The notes beneath the pieces were generated by a model. That model saw nothing but the letters and a program-made list of their open reading frames with translations. It was not told where the DNA came from and searched no databases. Of a stretch of 64,000 nucleotides of DNA, positions 51,732-60,297 are shown in pieces. The number at the start of each line of letters is the position of its first letter. Position 1 is the stretch's first letter. Location: NCBI GenBank assembly GCA_016716835.1, contig JADJUW010000001.1, forward strand, positions 186,001 through 250,000, read 5' to 3'. This DNA comes from Myxococcales bacterium (GTDB lineage: Bacteria; Myxococcota_A; Polyangia; Haliangiales; Haliangiaceae). A program made the position numbers and the translations under genes.

Positions 51732-53705
51732 ATGACTACTTCAAAATCAAACATCTTTCGGCGCATCTCCATCGGCTTGGCTGTCGCCAGCATCATGCTG
51801 GTGGGGTGCATCACCGAGCCGCTCGACGACTCGCAGGAGGCACCTCCGCGATCAGAAGAATCTGAGTTTCGTGCTGGCGACCCACAGAACGCCTCGGGCT
51901 CACTAGCACTCGATTGCGCAGAATCCAACGCGTGGATTGTCAATAACCACGACGGATATGCCCTCGGCAACACCCCCAATGAACTTATCCTGGCCAACGG
52001 CGAAGACTGTGCAAATTGGGAGGACGAAGGCCAAGGCATTTGTGATGCCATGAAGAACTATGGCGCGGGCGTGTGGAATTTTGACCGCTGGGCGTTCGTC
52101 TACGAAAGCGACGGGCTACTAGTTTGCGGCTGTGAGTGTGCGGGGCCTGGGTGCAACCCAGCTGACGATCACGGCAACGTCGGCATCTCATACAACGACG
52201 TGGGCGACGGCACCGAGGCCGTGCCCTATCGCATCTACAATGCCTTTCAGCTGGTTTCAATTGCAAAGGAGAACCAGGCCCTAGGCAAACACTACGAACA
52301 ATGCGCCGACATCGATATGAATATTCTAAAGATGTTTGGCGCGCCGCCCCGACGCTTCACCATTGGTTCGGCTGACACCCCGTTTACGGGAAGCTATAAT
52401 GGCAATAATTTTACGATTGAGAACTTTCACTATGACGCAAATAGTCCCTTGCTTGCCGGCAGTTCGGAGGATCAGGTTGGTCTGTTTGGCGTCATAGCCA
52501 ATGCGCACCTAGGAAATATCAAGCTCGAAAATGCGGCAATAGCGTCCGGAATCGGTAGCGACGTCGGCACACTTGTGGGCCGCATGGATTCCAGCACCGT
52601 TTCCAACTGCCAAGCCTCAGGCAAGATCGATGGGTGGCTGACCGTAGGGGGGCTTGTTGGCCGAGCCAATGCAAACTCGCTCATTAGCAAATCCAGCGCC
52701 GCCACGCACGTGCATGTAAGAGAGACCTCGTATCGCGCCGGAGGATTTGTGGGTGCGCTATTTGCTTCGACTGTCGAAGAATCTAGCGCAAGTGGGAATG
52801 TATTTGGCCAGGGGGCGAATGAGGTTGGTGGTTTTGTGGGCGATACGTATGAAAATTCTTCGATTCGCGATTGCCTCGCCACGGGAGATGTTTTTGGAAA
52901 CGAGTCAGTAGGTGGGTTTGCCGGTTCCTTCTGGAGGGAGACCAATGTTTTGAATTCCGCGGCTTCGGGTGACGTTAGTGGGTACAGCAAAGTGGGAGGG
53001 TTTGTGGGTGTAATGACGCAAGTTAGCTTGTCCAATTGCTCCTCTTCGGGAGACGTCAATGGCCACGCAGCAGTTGGAGGACTGGCGGGGTCAGTTGATC
53101 AGGTAAGCTTTGTAGCCAACTGTTTTTCTAGCGGGGATGTTGCGGGTTTCTACATTGTGGGAGGGTTTAGCGGTACCGCAGTTTCGTCTTACTTCACGCA
53201 TTCAAGGGCTACGGGAGACGTAAGCGGCACCTATAATGTTGGAGGATTCGGCGGCGCTATCACCAGCTCGTTTGTGGCCAATGCATACGCTACTGGAGAC
53301 GTCTGGGGCGAGGCTTCAGTTGGCGGATTCGCCGGAGAATTCGGCAATACGAACATTTCAGTTGGCTACGCAGCGGGAGAAGTGATTGGCGTATACCAGG
53401 TCGGCGGTTTCGCAGGCCATATGTCAGGCGGCAGCGCAATGTCCAATGTGTTTGCGCTCTCACAAACTATAAAGGGCCAAACCTCTGTGGGCGTACTCAT
53501 TGGCCTCAATAGCAGCGGGAGCGCCGTCGCCAACTCTCACTACTGGAGTGGCGTGACCTGCGTAAACAACAATTGCAACACAAACTTCGCGACGCCGCAG
53601 AGCCAGCAGGCGCACTTCTATAGCAAAAGCAACGCACCGCTAGACATGTGGGACTTTGTCAACGTCTGGGAGGAAGTGCCCGGTAGTACGCCGGTTTTAA
53701 AGTAA
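51732..53705 (+). CDS. GLUG-repeat lipoprotein 2
   Basis: A 657-residue paralogue. Its first 35 codons match gene 1 almost exactly (ASIMLVGCITEPLDDSQEAPP), pointing to recent duplication or gene conversion. A cysteine-rich module follows (LDCAESNAWIVNNHDGYAL, GEDCANWEDEGQGICDAM, GLLVCGCECAGPGCNPADD). YRIYNAFQLVSIAK begins the beta-helix, with about 15 GLUG repeats (VGGFVGDTYENSSIRDCLATGDVFG). The end has YYWSGVTCVNNNCNT and APLDMWDFVNVWEE. It is probably exported and displayed on the outer membrane; substrate or partner unknown. Confidence 0.82.
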   Translation: MTTSKSNIFRRISIGLAVASIMLVGCITEPLDDSQEAPPRSEESEFRAGDPQNASGSLALDCAESNAWIVNNHDGYALGNTPNELILANGEDCANWEDEGQGICDAMKNYGAGVWNFDRWAFVYESDGLLVCGCECAGPGCNPADDHGNVGISYNDVGDGTEAVPYRIYNAFQLVSIAKENQALGKHYEQCADIDMNILKMFGAPPRRFTIGSADTPFTGSYNGNNFTIENFHYDANSPLLAGSSEDQVGLFGVIANAHLGNIKLENAAIASGIGSDVGTLVGRMDSSTVSNCQASGKIDGWLTVGGLVGRANANSLISKSSAATHVHVRETSYRAGGFVGALFASTVEESSASGNVFGQGANEVGGFVGDTYENSSIRDCLATGDVFGNESVGGFAGSFWRETNVLNSAASGDVSGYSKVGGFVGVMTQVSLSNCSSSGDVNGHAAVGGLAGSVDQVSFVANCFSSGDVAGFYIVGGFSGTAVSSYFTHSRATGDVSGTYNVGGFGGAITSSFVANAYATGDVWGEASVGGFAGEFGNTNISVGYAAGEVIGVYQVGGFAGHMSGGSAMSNVFALSQTIKGQTSVGVLIGLNSSGSAVANSHYWSGVTCVNNNCNTNFATPQSQQAHFYSKSNAPLDMWDFVNVWEEVPGSTPVLK

Positions 53706-53751
53706 GAGCGCCACGAAATCGGCAGCCGATACCAAAGATTGATGAACCACC

Positions 53752-55443
53752 ATGACTAACATCCAACGCAGCGTTTTGAGTATCTCTTCAATGGCCTTAG
53801 CCACGGCAAGTATCTTGCTGGTGGGATGCCTATCTGACGAATTGGCGACGCGGACGGATCCGCAGCCGCTGGCTCAGCGCTCGGAAAATGCGCCCGACGA
53901 TGAAAATCAGCAGGAGGGCCAGGGCGCGTCTGCTAGCGGCAGCAGTTGTGTCGATACCCTCATGAATGCGGATTTTGGTTATGGCTACGAAGTTACGCCC
54001 GATGGCCTGCTCGTGTTCTGGGAGGGGGACGTCTGCGAAAGCGTCATTGTAGACCCCAATCGGTGCGAGGTGTTGGGAGACATGCTCGGCATAGACCTTG
54101 AATGGACCGTGGTTACGCAGCACGGGCGCACGCGCTGCGGCTGCAGATGCGAGGCAAGCAAGTGCGATCCTGCGGACGATCCCACGTTGACCAGCTACAA
54201 CGCCCATGGCGACGGCACACCGTCGAATCGTTATCGCGTCTATAACCCAGCGCAGCTGCGCTCGATTTCACTAGACGACGCCGCGCTAGCCATGCACTAT
54301 TTGCAATGTGCGGATGTCGATTTCACCGAGTTTTATAGCGATGAAAATAAGTATTTTACTATTGGGACTGAGCCGAAGCCGTTTTTTGGGGCTTTTGATG
54401 GCAATGACTACAAGATCGAGGCTTTCGTCTACGATGTGGGTGGGCCATTTTTTGGTGGAACTCACGTCGACGAGCTGGGACTTTTTGGCAGCATGGACGG
54501 CGCAACGCTGCACAACGTAAAGTTTTACGATGCATCAGTTCGCTCGCCCCAGGGTGAGAATATTGGGACGCTGGTGGGCTTTATGCGAGCCAGCGAGGTG
54601 TCTCAGAGTCAGGGCTCTGGCGCAGTTGAGGGCAACGAAACCGTGGGGGGACTGGTTGGCCACGCCAGCGCCAACTCGCTCATCGTTGAGTCGAGCGCCG
54701 CCACCAACGTGGCGATTCACGAGTATCGCGCGGGCGGGCTCGTCGGCGCGCTGGTCGCTTCGACCGTCGCCAAGTCAAGCGCAAGTGGAAACGTCGCGGG
54801 CGACTCGGCGGACGAACTCGGTGGGTTTGTCGGAGATGTATACTCTAATGGTCTGATTCAGGACTCGTTTGCGACGGGACATGTCGCGGGCGACATAAGT
54901 GTTGGAGGGTTTAGCGGTACCATGCACGTGGGCGTCGTTTCGAGATGTCATGCGACGGGAGAGGTGGCTGCTACCGAATCTGTCGGTGGGTTTAGCGGTG
55001 GCCTGTTTGACTCAACCCTGACTAATGTGTATTCGACGGGAAGCGTGTCGGGCGAGACATGGGTGGGTGGCTTCGTAGGCGCTGCCGCTTACACGAGTAT
55101 TGCCAATGGTTACTCGACGGGAAATGTCGCGGCGCAGGACTTTGTTGGTGGGTTTGCGGGCGGTGGCATTGGCGCGACGGTCTCGAGCGTTTTTAGCCTC
55201 GCACAGACCATTGAAGGCCTAACGTACGTCGGTGCCGTCGTTGGGGGCACTCAGGGAGGCACTTTCAACAATGCTTACTACTGGAGTGGGGTTAGCTGCG
55301 CAAACAATAATTGCAATACGGACTTCGCGACGCCAAAAAACCACCTGTCGTACTTCTATAGTAGTAACAATGCGCCGCTTAATTTGTGGGACTTTGTTTT
55401 CGTGTGGGAAGCAGTGCCCGGCGGCACGCCTGTTTTGAAGTGA
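53752..55443 (+). CDS. GLUG-repeat lipoprotein 3
   Basis: A 563-residue paralogue, more diverged at the start (ATASILLVGCLSDELATRTDP) and more GC-rich than genes 1 and 2. The Cys-rich module (SSCVDTLMNADFGYGYEV, GDVCESVIVDPNRCEVLGDM, RTRCGCRCEASKCDPADD) keeps the same spacing as gene 2. About 12 GLUG repeats and a C-terminal YYWSGVSCANNNCNT...LNLWDFVFVWE module complete it. It starts 46 bases after gene 2 on the same strand, so all three may be co-transcribed. Confidence 0.82.
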   Translation: MTNIQRSVLSISSMALATASILLVGCLSDELATRTDPQPLAQRSENAPDDENQQEGQGASASGSSCVDTLMNADFGYGYEVTPDGLLVFWEGDVCESVIVDPNRCEVLGDMLGIDLEWTVVTQHGRTRCGCRCEASKCDPADDPTLTSYNAHGDGTPSNRYRVYNPAQLRSISLDDAALAMHYLQCADVDFTEFYSDENKYFTIGTEPKPFFGAFDGNDYKIEAFVYDVGGPFFGGTHVDELGLFGSMDGATLHNVKFYDASVRSPQGENIGTLVGFMRASEVSQSQGSGAVEGNETVGGLVGHASANSLIVESSAATNVAIHEYRAGGLVGALVASTVAKSSASGNVAGDSADELGGFVGDVYSNGLIQDSFATGHVAGDISVGGFSGTMHVGVVSRCHATGEVAATESVGGFSGGLFDSTLTNVYSTGSVSGETWVGGFVGAAAYTSIANGYSTGNVAAQDFVGGFAGGGIGATVSSVFSLAQTIEGLTYVGAVVGGTQGGTFNNAYYWSGVSCANNNCNTDFATPKNHLSYFYSSNNAPLNLWDFVFVWEAVPGGTPVLK

Positions 55444-55496
55444 CTAGCTCGTCGCTAGCAGTTGCGGCGCCAACTCCGCCAATACCGCCGCGCGGG

Positions 55497-55754
55497 CTAC
55501 TCGGCGGTGTCGCTATAGATGGGCGGCCACGTTTGCCATTTATACGGAACGGTGGCGGGGCGCTTGCCTGAGATGGTCGCCGGCAGCTCTCGGACGCTGC
55601 CGCGGTTGTCGGTGTGCCTGGCCCATTTTGCGTAGACCGTGGTGCCGTTGGCGAGCGTCACGCGATAGCGAAGCGGGTCGCCGACGGGTCGCTTGGTTTC
55701 CACCGCGCCAATGCTTTTGGGGCGGCGTTTCGTGCCATGGGGCGCACTAGCCAA
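55497..55754 (-). CDS. Small protein overlapping the OPT gene stop
   Basis: An 85-residue basic protein starting at TTG 55754, so it overlaps the OPT stop codon (55747) by 8 bases and would be translated by coupling. YRVTLANGTTVYAKWARHTDN and RPATVPYKWQTWPPIYSD suggest a compact beta domain. No signal peptide. The family is not recognised. The long TTG-started N-terminus is basic and may be partly untranslated. Confidence 0.45.
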   Translation of the reverse strand: MASAPHGTKRRPKSIGAVETKRPVGDPLRYRVTLANGTTVYAKWARHTDNRGSVRELPATISGKRPATVPYKWQTWPPIYSDTAE

Positions 55755-57537
55755 ACAGCAACATGTGGATCGCGATGGCGACGCCCATCAGGCTCTCGCC
55801 GGCGATGATGCCGGCGGCGGCGACGACGAGGAAGCGGTCGCTCCACGACTTGGCGTATTTGGTGAGGATGGCGGCGAGCAGGGCGCCAGCGAACATTTGC
55901 AGCGAGTTGTAGAACGGCAGCACGAAGGCGAGCCCGATGGCCGAGGCGCTGGGCAGATATTTATCGCCGCGCGGTATCACTTTCTCGGCGATGGCGAGCG
56001 CGATGCCGGCCAGCGCGCCGATGATTGCGGCGTGCGGCGTAAACGGCGGCAGCGCGCTAAAACCCTTGGCGAAGATTTCAGCGACGGCCTTCCACGTCGC
56101 GACCGCGGGAGCCGGCCACTCGGGCGTGATGAGCATCGTCGCCGGATCTGGCACCAAGATGAGGTAGGCCGCGCTGCCAATGAGCGCTCCCGCGAGCGCA
56201 CCGAAAATTTGTGCGATGACTTGATAGCGCGCGAGTGCCCCCACCAGATAGCCGGCCTTGAGGTCGTGCATAAGGTCGGCACACTGGCTCGCGGCACCGC
56301 CGGTGACGTTCGCCGCCATGAGATTTGGCGCCACCTGACCGGGGGTTAGCGCGCCAAATAGCAGTTGCGTCACCTTGCCCATCGCGCCCACGGGCGTGAC
56401 GTTGGTCTCGCCCGAGACCCGTGCGCCGACCATGGCGAGCACGAATGACATCATCACGCCCAAGAAGGCGACCGCGACGCCGATGCCGAAGACGGCGTTC
56501 TGCATGATGACCGAAAATATCGCCGCTGCCGCGAGCCCCACCAAAAACCATTTGACGGGCACGTCGCCGCGGTCAACCAGGATGCCTGCCTCGCCGACAG
56601 GCTTGCGGCGAAAGGTGGCGGCGATCGATCGCCACGAAAAAGCGAACGAGGTGAGCGAGGCGGTAACCATCATTGCCACGCCAGGCCAAAGCAGCCACTT
56701 GTTGAGTGCACCAAACCACGGCTCGCCGACCTTGCCAGGTGCGGCCCAGCCTTCGGCGAGCGCGATCGGCGACAGCACCCCATAGGCGAGCAGGCCGCCA
56801 AATAAGAGCGAGATGCCGCCGCGCAGCCCAAGCAGCGCACCGACGCCGCCCATGATCAGGCTGGGCTCAAAGCCAAAGGTGAGATTGCCGCTGGTTACCT
56901 TGCCGGCGGCGCCGAGCTGAAACGTGCCCGGGAAAAAGACTTGCTTGAGGCCCGCGACTTTTTCGGTCAGCTTGACCAATGCCGCGATGGCACCGGCAGA
57001 AAGCAAGACATAGACGCGCGCTGCCGCACCCTTACCGCCTTGGCCGTGAATCTCGCGCAGCGTCTCGGCCGCGGCGACGCCATTGGGAAACGGCAATTTC
57101 TGAATCTCGATCATCTGCCGTCGCAGGCCAATGCCGACAACAATGCCGACGAGGCAGACCGAGAGCACCCACGTCGCCAGGACCGGCCACGTAAACTGAT
57201 AGCCGGTAAGCATCGTCAGCGCAGGCACGCCAGCCACCAGCCCGGCGGATGATACGGCCGCAGCCGAGGAAGCCGCGGTCTGGTTAATGTTGTTCTCGAG
57301 TAGCGTAAAGGGGCGCGCGCCAACCACCGCAAAGCCGCGCCAGGCGGCAAACGCCAATAACGCCGCCGTGACCGACATATTGTTAGACCAGCCGATTTTG
57401 AGGCCGCTGTAGATGTTGCACAGCGAGAGCAGGCCACCAATAAGCATGCCGGTGATCACCGCTCGCACGGTGATTTGGACCAAGGCGGGGTCGATCGGGG
57501 GGGCCACGGTGGTGGCCGGGGAGGCGGAGTCGCTCAT
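55747..57537 (-). CDS. Oligopeptide transporter, OPT family
   Basis: An inner-membrane protein of 596 residues with about 14 hydrophobic segments. The opening NIYSGLKIGWSNNMSVTAALL is the OPT signature. LPFPNGVAAAETLRE is the second motif, and VTGGAASQCADLMHDLKAGYLVGA is a conserved loop. OPT proteins use the proton gradient to import oligopeptides or metal chelates (YSL-type). ATG 57537 is preferred over 57558 because the extra residues do not match the family. It is followed on the same strand by the small TTG-started protein. TerC lies upstream on the same strand (52-base gap). Confidence 0.9.
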   Translation of the reverse strand: MSDSASPATTVAPPIDPALVQITVRAVITGMLIGGLLSLCNIYSGLKIGWSNNMSVTAALLAFAAWRGFAVVGARPFTLLENNINQTAASSAAAVSSAGLVAGVPALTMLTGYQFTWPVLATWVLSVCLVGIVVGIGLRRQMIEIQKLPFPNGVAAAETLREIHGQGGKGAAARVYVLLSAGAIAALVKLTEKVAGLKQVFFPGTFQLGAAGKVTSGNLTFGFEPSLIMGGVGALLGLRGGISLLFGGLLAYGVLSPIALAEGWAAPGKVGEPWFGALNKWLLWPGVAMMVTASLTSFAFSWRSIAATFRRKPVGEAGILVDRGDVPVKWFLVGLAAAAIFSVIMQNAVFGIGVAVAFLGVMMSFVLAMVGARVSGETNVTPVGAMGKVTQLLFGALTPGQVAPNLMAANVTGGAASQCADLMHDLKAGYLVGALARYQVIAQIFGALAGALIGSAAYLILVPDPATMLITPEWPAPAVATWKAVAEIFAKGFSALPPFTPHAAIIGALAGIALAIAEKVIPRGDKYLPSASAIGLAFVLPFYNSLQMFAGALLAAILTKYAKSWSDRFLVVAAAGIIAGESLMGVAIAIHMLLFG

Positions 57538-57589
57538 CGCCGCGTTATGGCATGACATGCCTGCGCCCGCATCGAGGTGATGCGCAAAA

Positions 57590-58519
57590 TTATTTGGGGG
57601 CTGGCGGGCGGAGGATGGAGACGACGATGGATGCCCCCAGGATCAGCACGATGACGCCGAGCGACGCGATGATGGGGATCTTGTAGATGCCCATGAGCAA
57701 CATCTTGGCGCCAACGAAGAGCAGGACAAATGCCAGCCCGGTTTTAAGGTAGGCGAATTTGTGAATCATGCCGGCCAATAAGAAATAGAGCGAACGCAGC
57801 CCGAGAATGGCAAAGATGTTTGACGTGAAGACAATGAAGGGGTCGTCGGTGACGGCGTAAATGGCAGGGATCGAGTCGACCGCGAAGATGAGGTCGGTGA
57901 ACTCGACCGCCACCAAGGCCATCATCAGCGGAGTCGCGACCCACTTGCCGGCTTGCCTCACCAAGAATTTGTCGCCATGAAGCTCGTCGGTGACGGGCAT
58001 CAGCTTGCGAAAGGCCCGCACCAAGATGTTGGCCTTGGGGTCGAAGGTTTCATGGTTTTGCCGCAGCAGCTTGATGCCGGTGATGAACAACACGCCGCCA
58101 AAGACGTAGATCATCCAGTGGAATTTTGCGAGCAAGGCCCCACCGAGCAAGATGAAGATCGCGCGCATGACCAGCGCGCCCAGCACGCCCCAGAAGAGGA
58201 CGCGATGCTGATACTGCGGCGGGATGGCAAACGCGCTGAAGATGATGACAAAGACAAAGATGTTGTCGACGGCCAGCGCCTTCTCGATGAGATAGCCCGC
58301 GGTAAATTCGAGCGCGAGCTGAGGGCCGACAAATTGATAGAGGCCGAGATTGAACAGGATCGCCAGGCCCACCCACACCACGCTCCACGCCGCGGCCTCC
58401 TTCATGGTGACCTCGTGCGCCTTGCGGTGAAAGACCCCGAGGTCGATGGCCAACATGGCAATGACAAAGGCAATAAAGCCCGCCCACATGAGGGGAGAGC
58501 CGATGGTTTCAAAAGGCAT
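57590..58519 (-). CDS. TerC/Alx-family membrane protein
   Basis: A 309-residue inner-membrane protein with nine helices. Core motifs: MLAIDLGVFHRKAHEV, LALEFTAGYLIEKALAVDNIFVFVIIFSAFAIP, and FTDLIFAVDSIPAIYAVTDDPFIVFTSNIFAILGLRSLYF, with the acidic residues thought to bind Mn2+ or other metal ions. Related Alx/TerC proteins export Mn2+ at the membrane or help metalate secreted enzymes. No yybP-ykoY riboswitch is evident in the 33 bases before the start. Start ATG 58519 has CGGAG upstream. Confidence 0.9.
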   Translation of the reverse strand: MPFETIGSPLMWAGFIAFVIAMLAIDLGVFHRKAHEVTMKEAAAWSVVWVGLAILFNLGLYQFVGPQLALEFTAGYLIEKALAVDNIFVFVIIFSAFAIPPQYQHRVLFWGVLGALVMRAIFILLGGALLAKFHWMIYVFGGVLFITGIKLLRQNHETFDPKANILVRAFRKLMPVTDELHGDKFLVRQAGKWVATPLMMALVAVEFTDLIFAVDSIPAIYAVTDDPFIVFTSNIFAILGLRSLYFLLAGMIHKFAYLKTGLAFVLLFVGAKMLLMGIYKIPIIASLGVIVLILGASIVVSILRPPAPK

Positions 58520-58551
58520 GGTGCAAGCTCCGAGAATGGGCAGGGGCTGGG

Positions 58552-58914
58552 TTAGTCAAAAATGTCGCCGAACATGTCAAACCACCGCTTCTTGCGGCGC
58601 GGCCGCGGGCCCGCATGGGGGCGGTCGTCATCGCCGATGTAGCCACCATGGCCGTCATCGCTGTCGTGGCGGCGGTAGCGGCGAGCGCGGTCGGCGTCGG
58701 GCGGCACGCTGCCGTCGCCGTCGCGGTCTCGGAGGCGAAGGTCGTGATCACGCGTGGGCGTGTCTTCGTCGAATTCATTGCTCGCGAGCGCGATGATCTT
58801 TTCCAGCTCGCCGCGGTCAAGCCACACCCCTCGGCACGTGCGGCAGACATCGATCATGACGCCATCGCGCGCCTTTTCGACGAGCTCGCCTTGGTCACAG
58901 CGCGGGCAATTCAT
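58552..58914 (-). CDS. Zinc-finger protein, TFIIB type (zf-TFIIB)
   Basis: A 120-residue protein. Residues 1-45 carry the zinc site MNCPRCDQGELVEKARDGVMIDVCRTCRGVWLDRGELEKI, i.e. C-x2-C and C-x2-C with the WLD-GE signature. The rest is an acidic and basic low-complexity tail (RDHDLRLRDRDGD, RRKKRWFDMFGDIFD). The role is unclear; such proteins are often encoded near chaperone or HPF genes. The ATGA overlap with the HPF gene (58911-58914) couples it. The longer frame that starts at 59283 is a shadow of HPF. Confidence 0.8.
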   Translation of the reverse strand: MNCPRCDQGELVEKARDGVMIDVCRTCRGVWLDRGELEKIIALASNEFDEDTPTRDHDLRLRDRDGDGSVPPDADRARRYRRHDSDDGHGGYIGDDDRPHAGPRPRRKKRWFDMFGDIFD

Positions 58915-59252
58915 GACGCCCTCCGCACGCTGACGCGGGTCGTCGCCGCTTGGCGCTGGCGCTCGAGCGTGCGCCCGATGGTGGCGGCGACGCGTTCGAC
59001 GGCGAGGTCGATGGCGGCGAGTACTTCGTTGGTTTGCTCGGCCAGCGTCGCAACGCCGAGCCGAGGGCCCTTGACGACGACCTGGCACACCTTGTCGAGG
59101 CCGCCCTTGGGGCCGTTGATGTCGGTCAGCCGCAAGGTGACCTCGCGAACCTCGCGGCCAAAGCGGCTGAGATGGGCATGAATGCGCCGCTTGGCGTGGT
59201 CGCGTTGGGTTTGGGTGGCGGTAAAGCCCTTGGTGCGAATGTGAATTTCCAT
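58911..59252 (-). CDS. hpf: Short ribosome hibernation promoting factor
   Basis: A 113-residue HPF/RaiA protein. The N-terminal ribosome-binding domain has IHIRTKGFTATQTQRDHAKRRIHAHLSRFG, VREVTLRLTDINGPKGGLDKVCQVVVKGP and EQTNEVLAAIDLAVERVAATIGRTLERQRQ. No long C-terminal dimerisation domain is present, so this is a short form. It binds 30S subunits in stress or stationary phase. Start ATG 59252 has a strong AGGAG Shine-Dalgarno sequence, so the in-frame ATG 59279 is rejected. Divergent from the LysR regulator. Confidence 0.88.
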   Translation of the reverse strand: MEIHIRTKGFTATQTQRDHAKRRIHAHLSRFGREVREVTLRLTDINGPKGGLDKVCQVVVKGPRLGVATLAEQTNEVLAAIDLAVERVAATIGRTLERQRQAATTRVSVRRAS

Positions 59253-59333
59253 GGGTAGCTCCTGGGTTTGGGTTGACATGCAACGAGGTTAGCCACCGGC
59301 AAATACAAAGAAAATGTCAAAATATTTACGCAT

Positions 59334-59354
59334 TATGTAGGTTTTTACGACATA
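59334..59354. promoter_or_regulatory. LysR-type operator in the divergent promoter
   Basis: TATGT (59334-59338), 11 bases, ACATA (59350-59354): an inverted repeat fitting the T-N11-A rule for LysR regulators, 13 bases upstream of the regulator gene and in front of hpf on the other strand. It probably mediates autoregulation and may also act on hpf. Confidence 0.5.
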
Positions 59355-59366
59355 TTTAGAATTGCC

Positions 59367-60269
59367 ATGGAATCGCTCAACTACCATCACCTGCGCTATT
59401 TCTGGGTCGTCGCGCGCGAGGGCGGCTTGGTGCCCGCAGGCAAGGTGCTGCGCCTTTCGCATCCCACGCTCAGCGCGCAAATTCATACCTTAGAAGCGCA
59501 GCTCGGCGAGCCCTTGTTTAACAAGGTGGGGCGGCGGCTCGTGCTCTCAGAAACCGGGCGCGTCGTGTTTCGCTACGCCGACGAGATCTTCAAGCTGGGT
59601 CACGAGCTCGTCGATGCAGTCGGTGGCCGCCCAGTCGGACAGCCGATGCGCCTTAACGTTGGCGCCGTCGACGCGGTGCCCAAGCTCGTCGTCAGCTTGT
59701 TGCTTAGGCCCGCGCTCAGCCTGCCCGAGCCGGTTCGTCTGATATGCCATGAAGATGCGTACGACAAGTTGCTGGCGGACCTGTCGCTGCATGCGCTCGA
59801 CGTCTTGATCGCGGATGCCCCGCTGCCAACCGGCAGTAGCGTGCGCGCGTATTCTCATTTGCTCGGTGAAACCGGCATGAGCGTGTTTGGCGCGCCGCCC
59901 TTGGCCAAGGCGTATAAGCGCGGCTTCCCGCGTTCGCTGCATGGCGCGCCCATGCTCTTGCCGCTGGAGCATGTGCCGCTGCGGCGTAGCCTTGATCAGT
60001 GGTTTGCCAAACACGGGCTGGTGCCGCGCATCGTCGGCGAATTCGAAGACAGCGCGTTGCTCAAGGTCTTTGGCAGCGAGGGCGTTGGGCTGGTGGTGGC
60101 ACCCAGCGCGGTGGAGCGCGAGATCGCGGCGCAGTATCGCCTGCAGCTCGTGGGCCGCATCGACGAAGTGCGCGAACGCTTCTACGCGATCACCGGCGAG
60201 CGCAAGCTCAAACACCCGGCCGTGGTGGCGCTCACCGCGGTGGCGCGCAGCGAGGTGTTTGCGCGCTAG
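59367..60269 (+). CDS. LysR-family regulator, NhaR-like
   Basis: A 300-residue regulator. Residues 1-62 are the helix-turn-helix (LNYHHLRYFWVVAREGGLVPAGKVLRLSHPTLSAQIHTLEAQLGEPLFNKVGRRLVLSETG). The effector domain includes MRLNVGAVDAVPKLVV, LDVLIADAPLPTGSSVRAYSHLLGETG and GVGLVVAPSAVEREIA. The sequence style (YHHLRYFWVVAREG, LLGETGMSVF) is that of NhaR, the activator of Na+/H+ antiporters; no antiporter gene is in this window. A T-N11-A site lies just upstream. Confidence 0.82.
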   Translation: MESLNYHHLRYFWVVAREGGLVPAGKVLRLSHPTLSAQIHTLEAQLGEPLFNKVGRRLVLSETGRVVFRYADEIFKLGHELVDAVGGRPVGQPMRLNVGAVDAVPKLVVSLLLRPALSLPEPVRLICHEDAYDKLLADLSLHALDVLIADAPLPTGSSVRAYSHLLGETGMSVFGAPPLAKAYKRGFPRSLHGAPMLLPLEHVPLRRSLDQWFAKHGLVPRIVGEFEDSALLKVFGSEGVGLVVAPSAVEREIAAQYRLQLVGRIDEVRERFYAITGERKLKHPAVVALTAVARSEVFAR

Positions 60270-60297
60270 CTGGCGGCGTTTGGCGTCTATGCCGTCA

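Noticed and set aside
58520..58551. yybP-ykoY manganese riboswitch before the TerC gene
   Set aside because: Only about 33 bases separate the upstream gene from the TerC start, far too short for the motif.
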